Assembly (NCBI RefSeq): GCF_030388245.1
Contig: NZ_CP098362.1
Location: 62,001 to 126,000 of the forward strand
Length of the DNA: 64,000 bases
Source: Paracoccus sp. TOH
GTDB taxonomy: Bacteria; Pseudomonadota; Alphaproteobacteria; Rhodobacterales; Rhodobacteraceae
Direction of reading: 5' to 3'
The notes beneath the pieces were generated by a model, which worked only from the letters and a program-made list of their open reading frames with translations, had not been told where the DNA came from and made no database searches. Of the stretch, positions 24,927 to 32,956 are shown piece by piece; the first letter of the stretch is position 1, and every line of letters begins with the position of its first letter. Position numbers and translations under genes: made by a program.

Positions 24927-26432
24927 TTATTCGACCGGCTGGCGGCGCCGCAGCCGCCCACCCAGATGCAAGAGCTTCGGCAGGATCAGCAGCACCAGCG
25001 CCAGCGTCATGATCGAGCCGACCAGCGGGTTCGAGAAGAACACCGACAGCGAGCCGTCCGACAGGATCATCGACTGGTGGAAGGCGTTCTCGGCCTTGTG
25101 GCCCAGCACCATCGACAGCACCAGAGGCGCCAGCGGATAGTCCAGCCGCGTGAACAGATAGCCCACCAGGCCGAAGACCAGCACCAGCCACAGGTCGAAG
25201 GTGGCGCTTGAGACGGTATAGCCGCCGACGAAGCAGATCGCGACGATCATCGGGCCGATGATGGCAAAGGGGATGCGCAGCAGCGCGGCGAACATCGGCA
25301 CCGTCAGCAGCACCAGGATCACCCCCACCACGTTCGAGATATACATGCTGGCGATCAGGCCCCAGACGAAATCCGGCTTGGTCGCGAACAGCATCGGCCC
25401 CGGGGTCAGCCCCCAGATCATCAGCCCGCCCATCATCACCGCCGCCGTGGCCGAGGACGGCACGCCAAGCGCCAGCATCGGCAGCATGGCGCAGGTGCCG
25501 GCGCTGTGGTCGGCGGTCTCGGGGGCGATGATGCCCTCGGGGCGGCCGGTGCCGAAGGGTTTGCCCTTGCGCGAGGACTGCCGGGCGATGCCGTAGCTCA
25601 TGAACGAGGCGGCGGTGGGGCCGCCCGGCGTGATGCCCATCCAGATGCCGACCAGCCCCGAACGCACCGAGGTCGCCCAGTAGCGCGGCAGCTCGGCGAT
25701 GGTGCGCAGCACGTCGCGCAGGTCGATGCGGGACGAGACGCCGCGGAAGGACAGGCCCTCCTGCACGGTGGCCAGCAGCTCGCCGATGCCGAACAGGCCG
25801 ATCACCACCACCAGGAAGCTGATGCCGCCCAGAAGGTCGGAAAACCCGAAGGTCAGCCGCACCTCGCCGGTGACGTTGTCCATGCCGACCGAAGCCAGCA
25901 GCAGCCCGGTGGCCAGCGACACCACGGTCTTGACCGGCGCGGCGCTGCCCATGCCGATGAAGGCGGCGAAGGCCAGGAAATACACGGCGAAATATTCCGG
26001 CGCGCCGAAGCGCAGCGCGAAGTTCGAGGCCCAGCCGGCCAGCAGGGTGATGACGATGACCCCCAGCAGCGCGCCGATCCCCGCCGACATGAAGGCGAGC
26101 GTCAGCGCCCGCGTCGACTGGCCGGACTTGGCCATCGGATAGCCGTCGAAGGTGGTGGCCACCGAACTCGGCTCGCCCGGGATGTTGAACAGGATCGAGG
26201 TGGTCGAACCCCCGAACAGCGCCCCCCAATACATCGAGGACAAAAGGATGATGGCCGAGGTCGGGTCAAGCGTGAAGGTCAGCGGGATCAGCAGCGACAC
26301 CCCGTTCGGGGCGCCGAGCCCCGGCAGCACGCCGACGATCAGGCCCAGCAGCACCCCCACGACCATCAGCGCCAGATGCATCGGCGTGATGGCGATGCCG
26401 AAGCCGTGGATCAGCAGATCGAAATTTCCCAT
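24927..26432 (-). CDS. tctA: tripartite tricarboxylate transporter, large permease TctA
   Basis: A 501-residue multispanning protein of the TTT family. The conserved GLIVGVLPGLGAPNGVSLLIPLTF, YWGALFGGSTTSILFNIPGEPSSVATTFDGYPMAK and ETADHSAGTCAMLPMLALGVPSSATAAVMMGG regions are intact. With TctB and TctC it imports a carboxylate driven by an ion gradient. By context the cargo is probably a four-carbon sugar acid such as threonate, erythronate or a relative. Confidence 0.95.
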   Translation of the reverse strand: MGNFDLLIHGFGIAITPMHLALMVVGVLLGLIVGVLPGLGAPNGVSLLIPLTFTLDPTSAIILLSSMYWGALFGGSTTSILFNIPGEPSSVATTFDGYPMAKSGQSTRALTLAFMSAGIGALLGVIVITLLAGWASNFALRFGAPEYFAVYFLAFAAFIGMGSAAPVKTVVSLATGLLLASVGMDNVTGEVRLTFGFSDLLGGISFLVVVIGLFGIGELLATVQEGLSFRGVSSRIDLRDVLRTIAELPRYWATSVRSGLVGIWMGITPGGPTAASFMSYGIARQSSRKGKPFGTGRPEGIIAPETADHSAGTCAMLPMLALGVPSSATAAVMMGGLMIWGLTPGPMLFATKPDFVWGLIASMYISNVVGVILVLLTVPMFAALLRIPFAIIGPMIVAICFVGGYTVSSATFDLWLVLVFGLVGYLFTRLDYPLAPLVLSMVLGHKAENAFHQSMILSDGSLSVFFSNPLVGSIMTLALVLLILPKLLHLGGRLRRRQPVE

Positions 26433-26444
26433 CGCCCCGCCCTT

Positions 26445-26957
26445 TCAGTAGATGCCCAGCAGGGGCTCGATCGGCCCCTTCAGAAGCGGCATCAGGAACG
26501 CCACCTCGAAGATCAGGTAGAGCGCGGCGGCGAAGCCGATGCCGATCGCCAGCGCCACCGGCAGGCGATAGCCGCCCTGCCGCCAGGCGTTCCAGGCGAT
26601 ATAGCCGGCCGAGCCGACATAGATGCCAAGCGCCAGCGTCGCGACCACGAAAGCCAGCATGGCCGCCAGGAAGCGGCCCAGGCGCCGCAGCCGCTCACCG
26701 TCCAGGAACGGCTCCTCGATCGCCCCGCCGGCGGCGGCATGGGCCTGGGCGCTGCGATGTCGGATGAAGGCCGCCACCAGGTTCCAGAGGCTGGCACCGA
26801 TCAGGATCAGCCCGACATAGAACGGAAAATAGCCCGATTGCGGGCCGCTTTCCTCCCATCCATGGCCCAGTTCGGCCGCGCCGATCACCGCGGCCACCCC
26901 AAGCGCGCCGGTCCCGATCGCGGTGCCGATCTCGGCATGAAAACGTCTGACTGTCAT
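26445..26957 (-). CDS. tctB: tripartite tricarboxylate transporter, small permease TctB
   Basis: A 170-residue protein with four hydrophobic segments, the usual TctB size and topology; GPQSGYFPFYVGLILIGASLW is family-typical. The start ATG follows AAGGGGGGAGCG. It lies 12 bases before tctA and 70 bases after tctC; the latter gap contains two overlapping hairpins. Confidence 0.92.
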   Translation of the reverse strand: MTVRRFHAEIGTAIGTGALGVAAVIGAAELGHGWEESGPQSGYFPFYVGLILIGASLWNLVAAFIRHRSAQAHAAAGGAIEEPFLDGERLRRLGRFLAAMLAFVVATLALGIYVGSAGYIAWNAWRQGGYRLPVALAIGIGFAAALYLIFEVAFLMPLLKGPIEPLLGIY

Positions 26958-26970
26958 CGCTCCCCCCTTC

Positions 26971-27016
26971 GCCGTCTTGCAGAAGACGGCCCGCCGGACA
27001 GGTTCCGACGGGCCGT
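26971..27016 (-). other. overlapping hairpins between tctC and tctB
   Basis: First stem on the transcript: 27016-27004 with 26998-26986, 13 bp with one G-U pair and a five-base loop. Second stem: 26990-26983 with 26978-26971, a perfect 8 bp around a four-base loop. They share 26986-26990, so they compete. There is no T-run. Such hairpins after a binding-protein gene commonly stabilise the upstream mRNA so that the soluble protein is made in excess; here that is inference. Confidence 0.6.
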
Positions 27017-27027
27017 TCCGGTGCGGC

Positions 27028-28020
27028 TTACTCGCCGATCCAGCCTTCGGCCTTGAAGACCTCGACGGTCTTCGCCTCGCTGTCGGCGATGAACTTCTGC
27101 AGATCCTCGCCAGTCAGGAAGGCGCCGGTCTGCGAGGTCTTGCCCAGATAGCCCTTCCACTCCTCCGAGTCGGCCACCTGCTTCAGCGCGTCGCGGTAGA
27201 AGGCGACCACCTCCTCGGGGACGCCGGCCGGCAGCCAGACGGTGCGCGGCATCTGGTAGCTCTCGATCTCCAACCCCTGCTCCTTGCAGGTCGGGATGTC
27301 GTGCCAGCCCTTGCCGTCATGGATCGGCTCGCTTTCGGCCATGCGCTGCGGCGCGAAGACGCAAAGCGGGCGCACGGCGCCGGCCTGCCACTGGCCAAGA
27401 TTCTCGTTCGGGTTGTTGACATTGGCCACGACATGGCCGCCGGCCAGCTGCACGCCGACCTCGCCGCCGCCGTTGAAGGGGACATACTTGAAGTCGGCGC
27501 CGGAGGTCTGCTCGATCAGCGCCACCAGTGTCTCGTCGGTATCCTTGGACTGGCTGCCGCCGAAGGGCAGCTTGCCGGGCTCGGCCTTGGCCGCCTCGAT
27601 CAGGTCGCCGGCGGTCTGGTAGGGCGCATCCGCCTTGACCCAGATCAGGAACTCGTCCATCGCCAGCGCGGCGACGGGCTGCAGATCCTCGGCCTTGTAG
27701 GCCAGCTTGGCGATATGCGGCAGCAGATAGACGTTGTTGGTGCCAAAGATCACCTTGTGGGGGTCGCCAGCATTCTGCTTGGCGTAAAGGAACGCCTCGG
27801 CCCCCGAGCCGCCGCCCTTGTTCAGCACCACCATGGGCCGCTCGACGATCTTGCCCTTGGTCAGCACCGATTGGATGGTACGGGCGAAATTGTCGGTGCC
27901 GCCGCCAGCGCCCGAGGCGACGACGAATTCCAGCGGCCGCTCGGGCGCCCATTCCGCCGCCGCGGGCAATGCCGTCAGCAGCGCCAGGGCCGCGACCGTT
28001 CCGATGTTCCTGTGTTTCAT
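27028..28020 (-). CDS. tctC: tripartite tricarboxylate transporter, periplasmic binding protein TctC
   Basis: A 330-residue exported solute-binding protein of the Bug/TctC family. The signal peptide MKHRNIGTVAALALLTALPA ends near AAAEW (about residue 22). The mature part shows ERPLEFVVASGAGGGTDNFAR, VVLNKGGGSGAEAF and the family's PYQTAGDLIEAAKAEPGKLPFGGSQ segment. It captures the carboxylate and delivers it to TctAB. It is 35 bases downstream of pdxA2. Confidence 0.93.
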   Translation of the reverse strand: MKHRNIGTVAALALLTALPAAAEWAPERPLEFVVASGAGGGTDNFARTIQSVLTKGKIVERPMVVLNKGGGSGAEAFLYAKQNAGDPHKVIFGTNNVYLLPHIAKLAYKAEDLQPVAALAMDEFLIWVKADAPYQTAGDLIEAAKAEPGKLPFGGSQSKDTDETLVALIEQTSGADFKYVPFNGGGEVGVQLAGGHVVANVNNPNENLGQWQAGAVRPLCVFAPQRMAESEPIHDGKGWHDIPTCKEQGLEIESYQMPRTVWLPAGVPEEVVAFYRDALKQVADSEEWKGYLGKTSQTGAFLTGEDLQKFIADSEAKTVEVFKAEGWIGE

Positions 28021-28055
28021 GATTCTCTCCTCCTCCGTTATTCCGCCCGGCCCCC

Positions 28056-29117
28056 TCAGCCGGCTGCGAGTGTGCTTGCCCCGACCGGCTGCGCGGCCCA
28101 GCCCGCCTGCAGCGGGCGCTGTTCGCCGCGAACCGGGTTCAGCTTCGCCAGATCGAAGCCCAGCCGGGCGGCAGCCAGCGTCGCGCCCAGATCGGCCTTG
28201 CCCTGACCGGCGATGTCGAATGCCGTGCCATGCGCGGGCGTCACGATCGGGAAACCATAGCCCGCGATCAGCGTCACGCCCCGGTCGAAGCCCATCAACT
28301 TCATGGCGATCTGGCCCTGGTCGTGATACATGGTCAGCACCGCATCGAACTCGCCGCGCGTCGCCCGCACGAAGACCGTGTCCGAGGGGATCGGGCCGGC
28401 GACCTTCAGCCCTTCGGCCGCGGCACGCTCGATGGCGGGGGCGATGATGTCCTCGTCCTCGTCGCCGAAATTACGGCCGTCGCCGGCATGGGGGTTCAGC
28501 GCCGCCACGCCGATGCGCGGCGCGGCCTTGCCCGCGCCCTCCATCACCTCGGTGGTCAGGCGGATGCTGTCCAGGATCCGCTCGACGCTGAGACGCGAGG
28601 CCACGTCGCGCAGCGGGATATGCGAGGTCACCCGGGCGTTCCACACCTCGTCCAGCACATTGAACTCACGGCCGCTGCGGCTGGCGTCCAAAGTGGCGTC
28701 GATGAAGCCGATCTCGTCGACATAGGCGGGACGCGCCAGGCGCATCGAATGCTTGTTGAAAGGGGTGAACATCACCGCATCGGCCAGCCCGGCCTGCGCC
28801 AGGCGCAGCACGGCGGCGAAGTTCTGCAGCGAGGCCGCCCCGGCCTCGGCCGACGAGGCACCCAGCCGCAGCCCCTCGACAGGGCAATTCGCCAGATCGA
28901 CCATCACCCGGCCGGCGGGCAGCCCCTTGCCCAGGCGGTCGGCGGCGATCACCGGCAGGTCCAGATCGACCCCGGCATGCCGGGCGCCCATCCGCAGGAC
29001 ACGGGCATCCCCCACCACGATCACGTCGCGGTCCTTCATCTCGTCATGGGCCAGCAGCTTTGCCGCCAGTTCCGGCCCGACACCGCCCGCATCCCCGATT
29101 GCCAGTGCCATCCGCAT
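28056..29117 (-). CDS. pdxA2: PdxA-family dehydrogenase, PdxA2 type
   Basis: A 353-residue metal-dependent dehydrogenase. It shows IGDAGGVGPELAAKLL at the N-terminus, a metal- and phosphate-binding SHIPLRDVASRLS (first His ligand), NPHAGDGRNFGDED (second His) and MYHDQGQIAMKLMGFDRGVTL (third His). True PdxA makes vitamin B6, but the copy in acid-sugar operons (PdxA2) oxidises 4-phospho-D-threonate or -erythronate, which decarboxylates to dihydroxyacetone phosphate. Context strongly favours PdxA2. The start at 29117 has GGAGGG upstream; the frame runs on to 29180 over the promoter. It heads the catabolic operon and is preceded by a GntR-type palindrome. Confidence 0.88.
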   Translation of the reverse strand: MRMALAIGDAGGVGPELAAKLLAHDEMKDRDVIVVGDARVLRMGARHAGVDLDLPVIAADRLGKGLPAGRVMVDLANCPVEGLRLGASSAEAGAASLQNFAAVLRLAQAGLADAVMFTPFNKHSMRLARPAYVDEIGFIDATLDASRSGREFNVLDEVWNARVTSHIPLRDVASRLSVERILDSIRLTTEVMEGAGKAAPRIGVAALNPHAGDGRNFGDEDEDIIAPAIERAAAEGLKVAGPIPSDTVFVRATRGEFDAVLTMYHDQGQIAMKLMGFDRGVTLIAGYGFPIVTPAHGTAFDIAGQGKADLGATLAAARLGFDLAKLNPVRGEQRPLQAGWAAQPVGASTLAAG

Positions 29118-29148
29118 GTCCGAATCCCTCCCTGAGCGCCTGTCTGGT

Positions 29149-29164
29149 ATGCTGTATACAGAAT
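29149..29164. promoter_or_regulatory. GntR-type operator before pdxA2
   Basis: ATGCTGTATACAGAAT contains a perfect CTGTATACAG palindrome. Read towards pdxA2 it is ATTCTGTATACAGCAT, matching the site beside the GntR gene at 14 of 16 positions. A TATACA that could be the -10 box lies inside it, 16 bases after GTGGAC. FCD-type GntR regulators typically bind GTATAC-centred palindromes. Confidence 0.72.
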
Positions 29165-29256
29165 TTTGCATCGCGTCCACGATTTTCTTGTCGCACCGGC
29201 GGAAAAATCTTGCGGCAACCTTTTGATTTCAAAAAAATTTTATACGCAGCAGAACG

Positions 29257-29283
29257 GACGGCACCGCGCGGGGCGGTACCGTC
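29257..29283 (-). terminator. hairpin at the end of the isomerase-kinase operon
   Basis: On the minus strand an 11-bp stem with one G-U pair (29283-29273 with 29267-29257) and a five-base loop begins 20 bases after the kinase stop. A T-rich stretch follows only about 20 bases later (29231-29242), so it is an imperfect intrinsic terminator. It separates this operon from the operator and start of pdxA2. Confidence 0.5.
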
Positions 29284-29302
29284 TGCAAGCCATGCCGCGT
29301 GC

Positions 29303-31021
29303 TCAGCCTGCGGCGAGTTCCTCGGCCACCACCCGCGCGCAAAGCGCCAGCGAGATCGCGCCGGCATCGGGATGGCCGATGCTGCGCTCGGCCAGCGGAC
29401 GGGCACGCCCCAGTTTCGGGCTCAGCTCCGCCGTCGCCTCGGCCGCCTCGGTGGCGCGCGTCGCGGCACGTCGCCAGGCCTCGGCCAGCGCGGCGCCGTC
29501 ATCCACCGTGGCGCGCAGCGTCTCGGCAAAGGGCAGGAAGGCATCGACCAGCGTTTTGTCGCCGGGACGGGCGCCGCCCAGGCGCAGCACCGCCTGCAGC
29601 CCCGCCTCGGCGCCGGCGGCGACATGGGCGGGCGTCAGCGCGTCCCGGTCGGTCAGCGCCGCGCCCCAGCCGCGCAGGGCCACGCCCCACAACGCCCCGG
29701 AAGTGCCGCCGGCCCGGTCCGCCCAGGCATCGCCGGCCATGGCCAGCACCGTCGCCGCGCCGCCGCCGGCCTCGGCCGCATCGCGCGCCGCCGCCGCCGC
29801 CGCCTTCGAGCCGCGCGCCATGCCCTGGCCGTGATCGCCGTCGCCCGCCTGGGCGTCGATCTGGCCCAGCATCTCCTCGGCCTCGGCCAACGCCTCGGCC
29901 AGCCGGCCCAGAAGCCGGGCAATGCAGGCCCCGGCCCGTTGCGACTCGGCCGAGCCGGGCGCGATGGCCTGCGCCGGCGCGACCTGCGGCGCGACGACGT
30001 CCTGCGCCCCGGTCGCGGCAGGGGTCACATTGCCCTTGCGGAAGGCCGGCGCATCGGCGGGCGCGAGCCAGTATTCCTCCAGCTCGTCGTCGAGCCAGAG
30101 GATCGACAGCGAGCATCCCGCCATGTCGAGGCTGGTGACGAATTCGCCCACCTCCGGGTCAACGACGGTCAGCCCCTCGGCCTCCAGCCGTTCCGAGAGG
30201 TGGTGCCAGAGGACGAACAGCTCCTCGTATTTCGTGCAACCCAGCCCGTTCAGCACCACCGCGACCCGGCCGCCATGGCCTTCGGGGCGCTCGGCCAGCA
30301 GCGGCGCCAGCAGCAAATCGGCCATGTCGGCGGCGGATTTCATCGCCTCGGTGCGGATGCCCGGCTCGCCATGGATGCCAAGGCCAAGGGCGACGCCGCC
30401 CTCCTCGACCCGGAACAGGGGCGCCCCCTGCCCGGGCAGGGTGCAGCCGTCGAAGGCCACGCCAAAGGACACGCTGGCGGCATTGGCGCGCTGCGCCACC
30501 GCCTCGACGGCGTCGATGTCCAGCCCGGCCTCGGCCGCCGCGCCGGCGATCTTGAAGACCAGCAGATCCCCCGCCACGCCGCGGCGCTTGCCGCGCTCGG
30601 CCAGCGCGGCGCTGGCCACGTCATCGGTCACCGCCAGGATGCGGGCGTCGATCCCCTCGGCGCGCAGCCGCTCGGCCGCGGCGCCGAAATTCAGCACGTC
30701 GCCGGCATAGTTGCCAAAGCCCAGAATGACGCCGCCGCCGCGATTGGCCGCCCGCGCCACCCCGGCGACGGCGCTGGTCGAGGGCGAGGCGAAGACGTCG
30801 CCGGCCACCGCCGCATCGGCAAGCCCGGCGCCGACATAGCCCAGGAAGGCCGGGTAATGCCCCGAGCCGCCGCCGATCAGCAGGGCCACCTTGCCCTGCG
30901 TGCCGGGCGCCGCGCGCACCGCGCCATGCGGGACAGCGACCACGCGGCCGCGATGTGCCGCGCAGAACCCCGCAAGCGCGGTCGCGGCGAAATCCTCGGG
31001 ATTGTCAAACAGTCTGGTCAT
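29303..31021 (-). CDS. DhaKL-type ketose kinase (fused DAK1-DAK2)
   Basis: A 572-residue ATP-type dihydroxyacetone kinase. The DAK1 (K) domain (about 1-330) has LLIGGGSGHYPAFLGYVG, GDVFASPST, GFGNYAGDVLNF and GLGIHGEPG. The DAK2 (L) domain (about 365-570) has the ATP-site AGDGDHGQGMARG. Family members phosphorylate dihydroxyacetone, but relatives next to TIM-barrel isomerases are L- or D-erythrulose kinases. With the partner isomerase and the four-carbon acid genes nearby, an erythrulose-type substrate is as likely as dihydroxyacetone. It overlaps the isomerase gene by 17 bases; GGAGGA precedes the ATG at 31021. Confidence 0.88.
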   Translation of the reverse strand: MTRLFDNPEDFAATALAGFCAAHRGRVVAVPHGAVRAAPGTQGKVALLIGGGSGHYPAFLGYVGAGLADAAVAGDVFASPSTSAVAGVARAANRGGGVILGFGNYAGDVLNFGAAAERLRAEGIDARILAVTDDVASAALAERGKRRGVAGDLLVFKIAGAAAEAGLDIDAVEAVAQRANAASVSFGVAFDGCTLPGQGAPLFRVEEGGVALGLGIHGEPGIRTEAMKSAADMADLLLAPLLAERPEGHGGRVAVVLNGLGCTKYEELFVLWHHLSERLEAEGLTVVDPEVGEFVTSLDMAGCSLSILWLDDELEEYWLAPADAPAFRKGNVTPAATGAQDVVAPQVAPAQAIAPGSAESQRAGACIARLLGRLAEALAEAEEMLGQIDAQAGDGDHGQGMARGSKAAAAAARDAAEAGGGAATVLAMAGDAWADRAGGTSGALWGVALRGWGAALTDRDALTPAHVAAGAEAGLQAVLRLGGARPGDKTLVDAFLPFAETLRATVDDGAALAEAWRRAATRATEAAEATAELSPKLGRARPLAERSIGHPDAGAISLALCARVVAEELAAG

Positions 31022-31958
31022 GGCGGCTCCTCCTGCCGGCAAGGATGGTGCGGATATAATCGCGGTTCTGCGCGCAGACGCCCAGCCCGTCGCCGCCGTA
31101 ATGCTCGACCAGGAAGGGGCTGTCGAAGCCCAGGTCCAGCGCCGCGTTGATGGCAGCCCGCCAGTTGATCGTCCCGCCCAGAAGCGGCGCGGGATGGGTC
31201 ATCACCTGCCCGGTGGCGCTGTCTTCCATCCGGTAGTAGTTCTTGACGTGCCAGTAGCCGGCAAAGGGCAGGCACAGCCGGATCATCTCGGCCCAGGGCT
31301 CGACGGGGCGATGCAGGCGGATCAGGTTGCCGATGTCGATGTTCAGCCGCACCGCCGGATGGTCCACCTCGGTCACGAAGCGCACCGCGTCGCGCGCGGT
31401 GCCGAGATAGGTGTCCTCGTACATTTCCAGCGCGATCGTGACGCCGCAGCCCTCGGCATGCCGTGCAAGGTCGCGGATCCGCTCGACCGCCAGCCGGTAG
31501 GTGGCGGGATCGTCGGGGTTGCGCGGCCCCTGCTCGGTCCAGAACCAGGTCGCGCGCTGCTGCGCCGGGGTCAGCGGCCCGAAGAAGCCGAAGCTGACAT
31601 GGCCGACGCCCAGCTCGGCCGCGGTGTCGATGACCCGGTGACCATAGGCAAGATGGTCCGCGCCATGCGCAGGGTCGATGACGCTGCGCCGCGAGGTCGA
31701 GATGGCCGGGATGCCCAGCCGCAAATCCGTGCAAATATCAAGAAATTCCGCGCGCCGGGCCCTGTCCAGGTCGGCGATCCGCAGCCAGGAATCGGTGGGG
31801 TCCACCGCGTCGAATCCGGCCGCCGCCACCTCGGCCAGGGTCGCGGCCCAGATCCCGGCCGGCGCGTCCTGCACCAGGCTGCCGTCAGGCAGCATGCCGG
31901 GGAACGGGATCATCGCCGCGGCAATGGGCCAGGTCTCCGCAGTCCACCGGGCGCTCAT
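31005..31958 (-). CDS. TIM-barrel sugar (phosphate) isomerase/epimerase
   Basis: A 317-residue protein of the AP-endonuclease-2/xylose-isomerase-like family. Strand-end motifs include GVTIALEMYEDTYLG, VRLNIDIGNLIRLHRP, YWHVKNYYR and SPFLVEHYGGDG, with Glu, Asp, His and Glu positioned as metal ligands. Such proteins next to DAK kinases isomerise erythrulose phosphates in known tetritol pathways. The ATG at 31958 has no ribosome site but overlaps the stop of a 15-codon leader frame that has one. It is divergent from the GntR regulator. Confidence 0.85.
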   Translation of the reverse strand: MSARWTAETWPIAAAMIPFPGMLPDGSLVQDAPAGIWAATLAEVAAAGFDAVDPTDSWLRIADLDRARRAEFLDICTDLRLGIPAISTSRRSVIDPAHGADHLAYGHRVIDTAAELGVGHVSFGFFGPLTPAQQRATWFWTEQGPRNPDDPATYRLAVERIRDLARHAEGCGVTIALEMYEDTYLGTARDAVRFVTEVDHPAVRLNIDIGNLIRLHRPVEPWAEMIRLCLPFAGYWHVKNYYRMEDSATGQVMTHPAPLLGGTINWRAAINAALDLGFDSPFLVEHYGGDGLGVCAQNRDYIRTILAGRRSRHDQTV

Positions 31959-32002
31959 GACCGGGCCCGCGCGATCCGGACGACACTTGTGAATGACGGC
32001 AT
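31955..32002 (-). CDS. 15-residue leader frame coupled to the isomerase gene
   Basis: A short frame (MPSFTSVVRIARARS) with GGGAGGGAGAG directly upstream. Its TGA overlaps the isomerase ATG as ATGA (31958-31955). The isomerase start has no site of its own, so re-initiation is the simplest reading. An alternative is that a frame shift hides a longer isomerase N-terminus, but the visible N-terminus looks complete. Confidence 0.5.
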   Translation of the reverse strand: MPSFTSVVRIARARS

Positions 32003-32066
32003 CTCTCCCTCCCCCTTCGAATCACCCCCTGCCCTGTCCTAGCGCATGACTTGTCGATCTTCAATT

Positions 32067-32082
32067 ATTCTGTATGCAGAAT
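32067..32082. promoter_or_regulatory. GntR-type operator between isomerase and regulator genes
   Basis: ATTCTGTATGCAGAAT has 6-bp perfect arms. It sits 70 bp before the GntR start and 109 bp before the isomerase start. TTGTCG (32052-32057) and TATGCA (32074-32079), 16 bases apart, could be the regulator's promoter, with the -10 inside the operator as at pdxA2. Confidence 0.72.
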
Positions 32083-32151
32083 GCAAAAGGCATGATTGAC
32101 TTGCGCAGCGGCTCTGCGTAGCCAAGACAGATCTGAGGGAGGGAAAGCAGC

Positions 32152-32844
32152 GTGGACGAATCCAAGGCCCGGACGGCGGGATTGCCCGATACGCCGAACC
32201 GTATCGAGCGGCATTCGCTGCACGAGGCGATCCTGACCCGCCTGCGCGACATGATCATCGAGGGCGAGCTGGCCCCCGGAACCCGGATCAACGAGGGCCA
32301 GGTCGGCGCCTTCCTGGGCGTCTCCCGCACTCCGCTGCGCGAGGCGATCAAGTTCCTGGCCAGCGAGGGGCTGATCGAGCTGATCCCCAGCCGCGGCGCG
32401 GTGGTGAAGAAATTCACCCCCAAGGAGGTGCGGGACATGATCGACGTGCTCCGCACGCTGGAACAGCATGCCGCCCGCCGCGCCTGCGAGGTCGCCACCG
32501 ATGCCGGCATCGCCCAGGTGCGCGATCTGCACGACCGGATGCTGGACTGCTATCGCCGTCGCGACCGGCTGGCCTATTACAAGCTGAACCAGGGCATCCA
32601 CACCGCCATCGTGGCGCTGGCCGACAATGCGGCGCTGGCCGATGTGCATGCGCTGCTGCAGACCCGGCTGAAGCGGATCCGCTTCATCGGCCACGAGGGG
32701 CCCGAGAAATGGGCCAGCGCCGTCGCCGAGCACGAGGAGATGATCGCTGCGCTGGAGGCGCGCGACGCCGATCGCCTGGCCGCGATCATCGGCCAGCACC
32801 TGGACCAAGCCTGGGAGCGGGTGAAGCACGCCCTGGCCGACTGA
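32152..32844 (+). CDS. GntR family (FCD/FadR subfamily) regulator of the acid-sugar locus
   Basis: A 230-residue protein starting at a GTG behind GGAGGGAAAG. The N-terminal winged helix (about 22-95) has ILTRLRDMIIEGELAPGTRINE and GVSRTPLREAIKFLASEGLIEL. The C-terminal FCD domain (about 100-225) carries metal-ligand-like residues in LHDRMLDCY, LNQGIHTAIV and AVAEHEEMI. It is divergent from the isomerase-kinase operon, and near-identical palindromes occur before it and before pdxA2. It is thus the likely repressor of both, with a sugar-acid inducer (inference). Confidence 0.92.
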   Translation: MDESKARTAGLPDTPNRIERHSLHEAILTRLRDMIIEGELAPGTRINEGQVGAFLGVSRTPLREAIKFLASEGLIELIPSRGAVVKKFTPKEVRDMIDVLRTLEQHAARRACEVATDAGIAQVRDLHDRMLDCYRRRDRLAYYKLNQGIHTAIVALADNAALADVHALLQTRLKRIRFIGHEGPEKWASAVAEHEEMIAALEARDADRLAAIIGQHLDQAWERVKHALAD

Positions 32845-32956
32845 GGCCGCGGCGGCGGCGACGGGCAAGCCGGCCCTTCACGACATCGCCCGGCTGGCGC
32901 CATGCGATGAACACGCTTTGCATGCTGCTGTTCTACGGCGCCTTCGGGCTGCACCT

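Noticed and set aside
28056..29117. PdxA as the vitamin B6 biosynthesis enzyme
   Set aside because: The operon with a carboxylate importer, DUF1537 kinase and OtnC, and a GntR operator, fits the catabolic PdxA2 instead.
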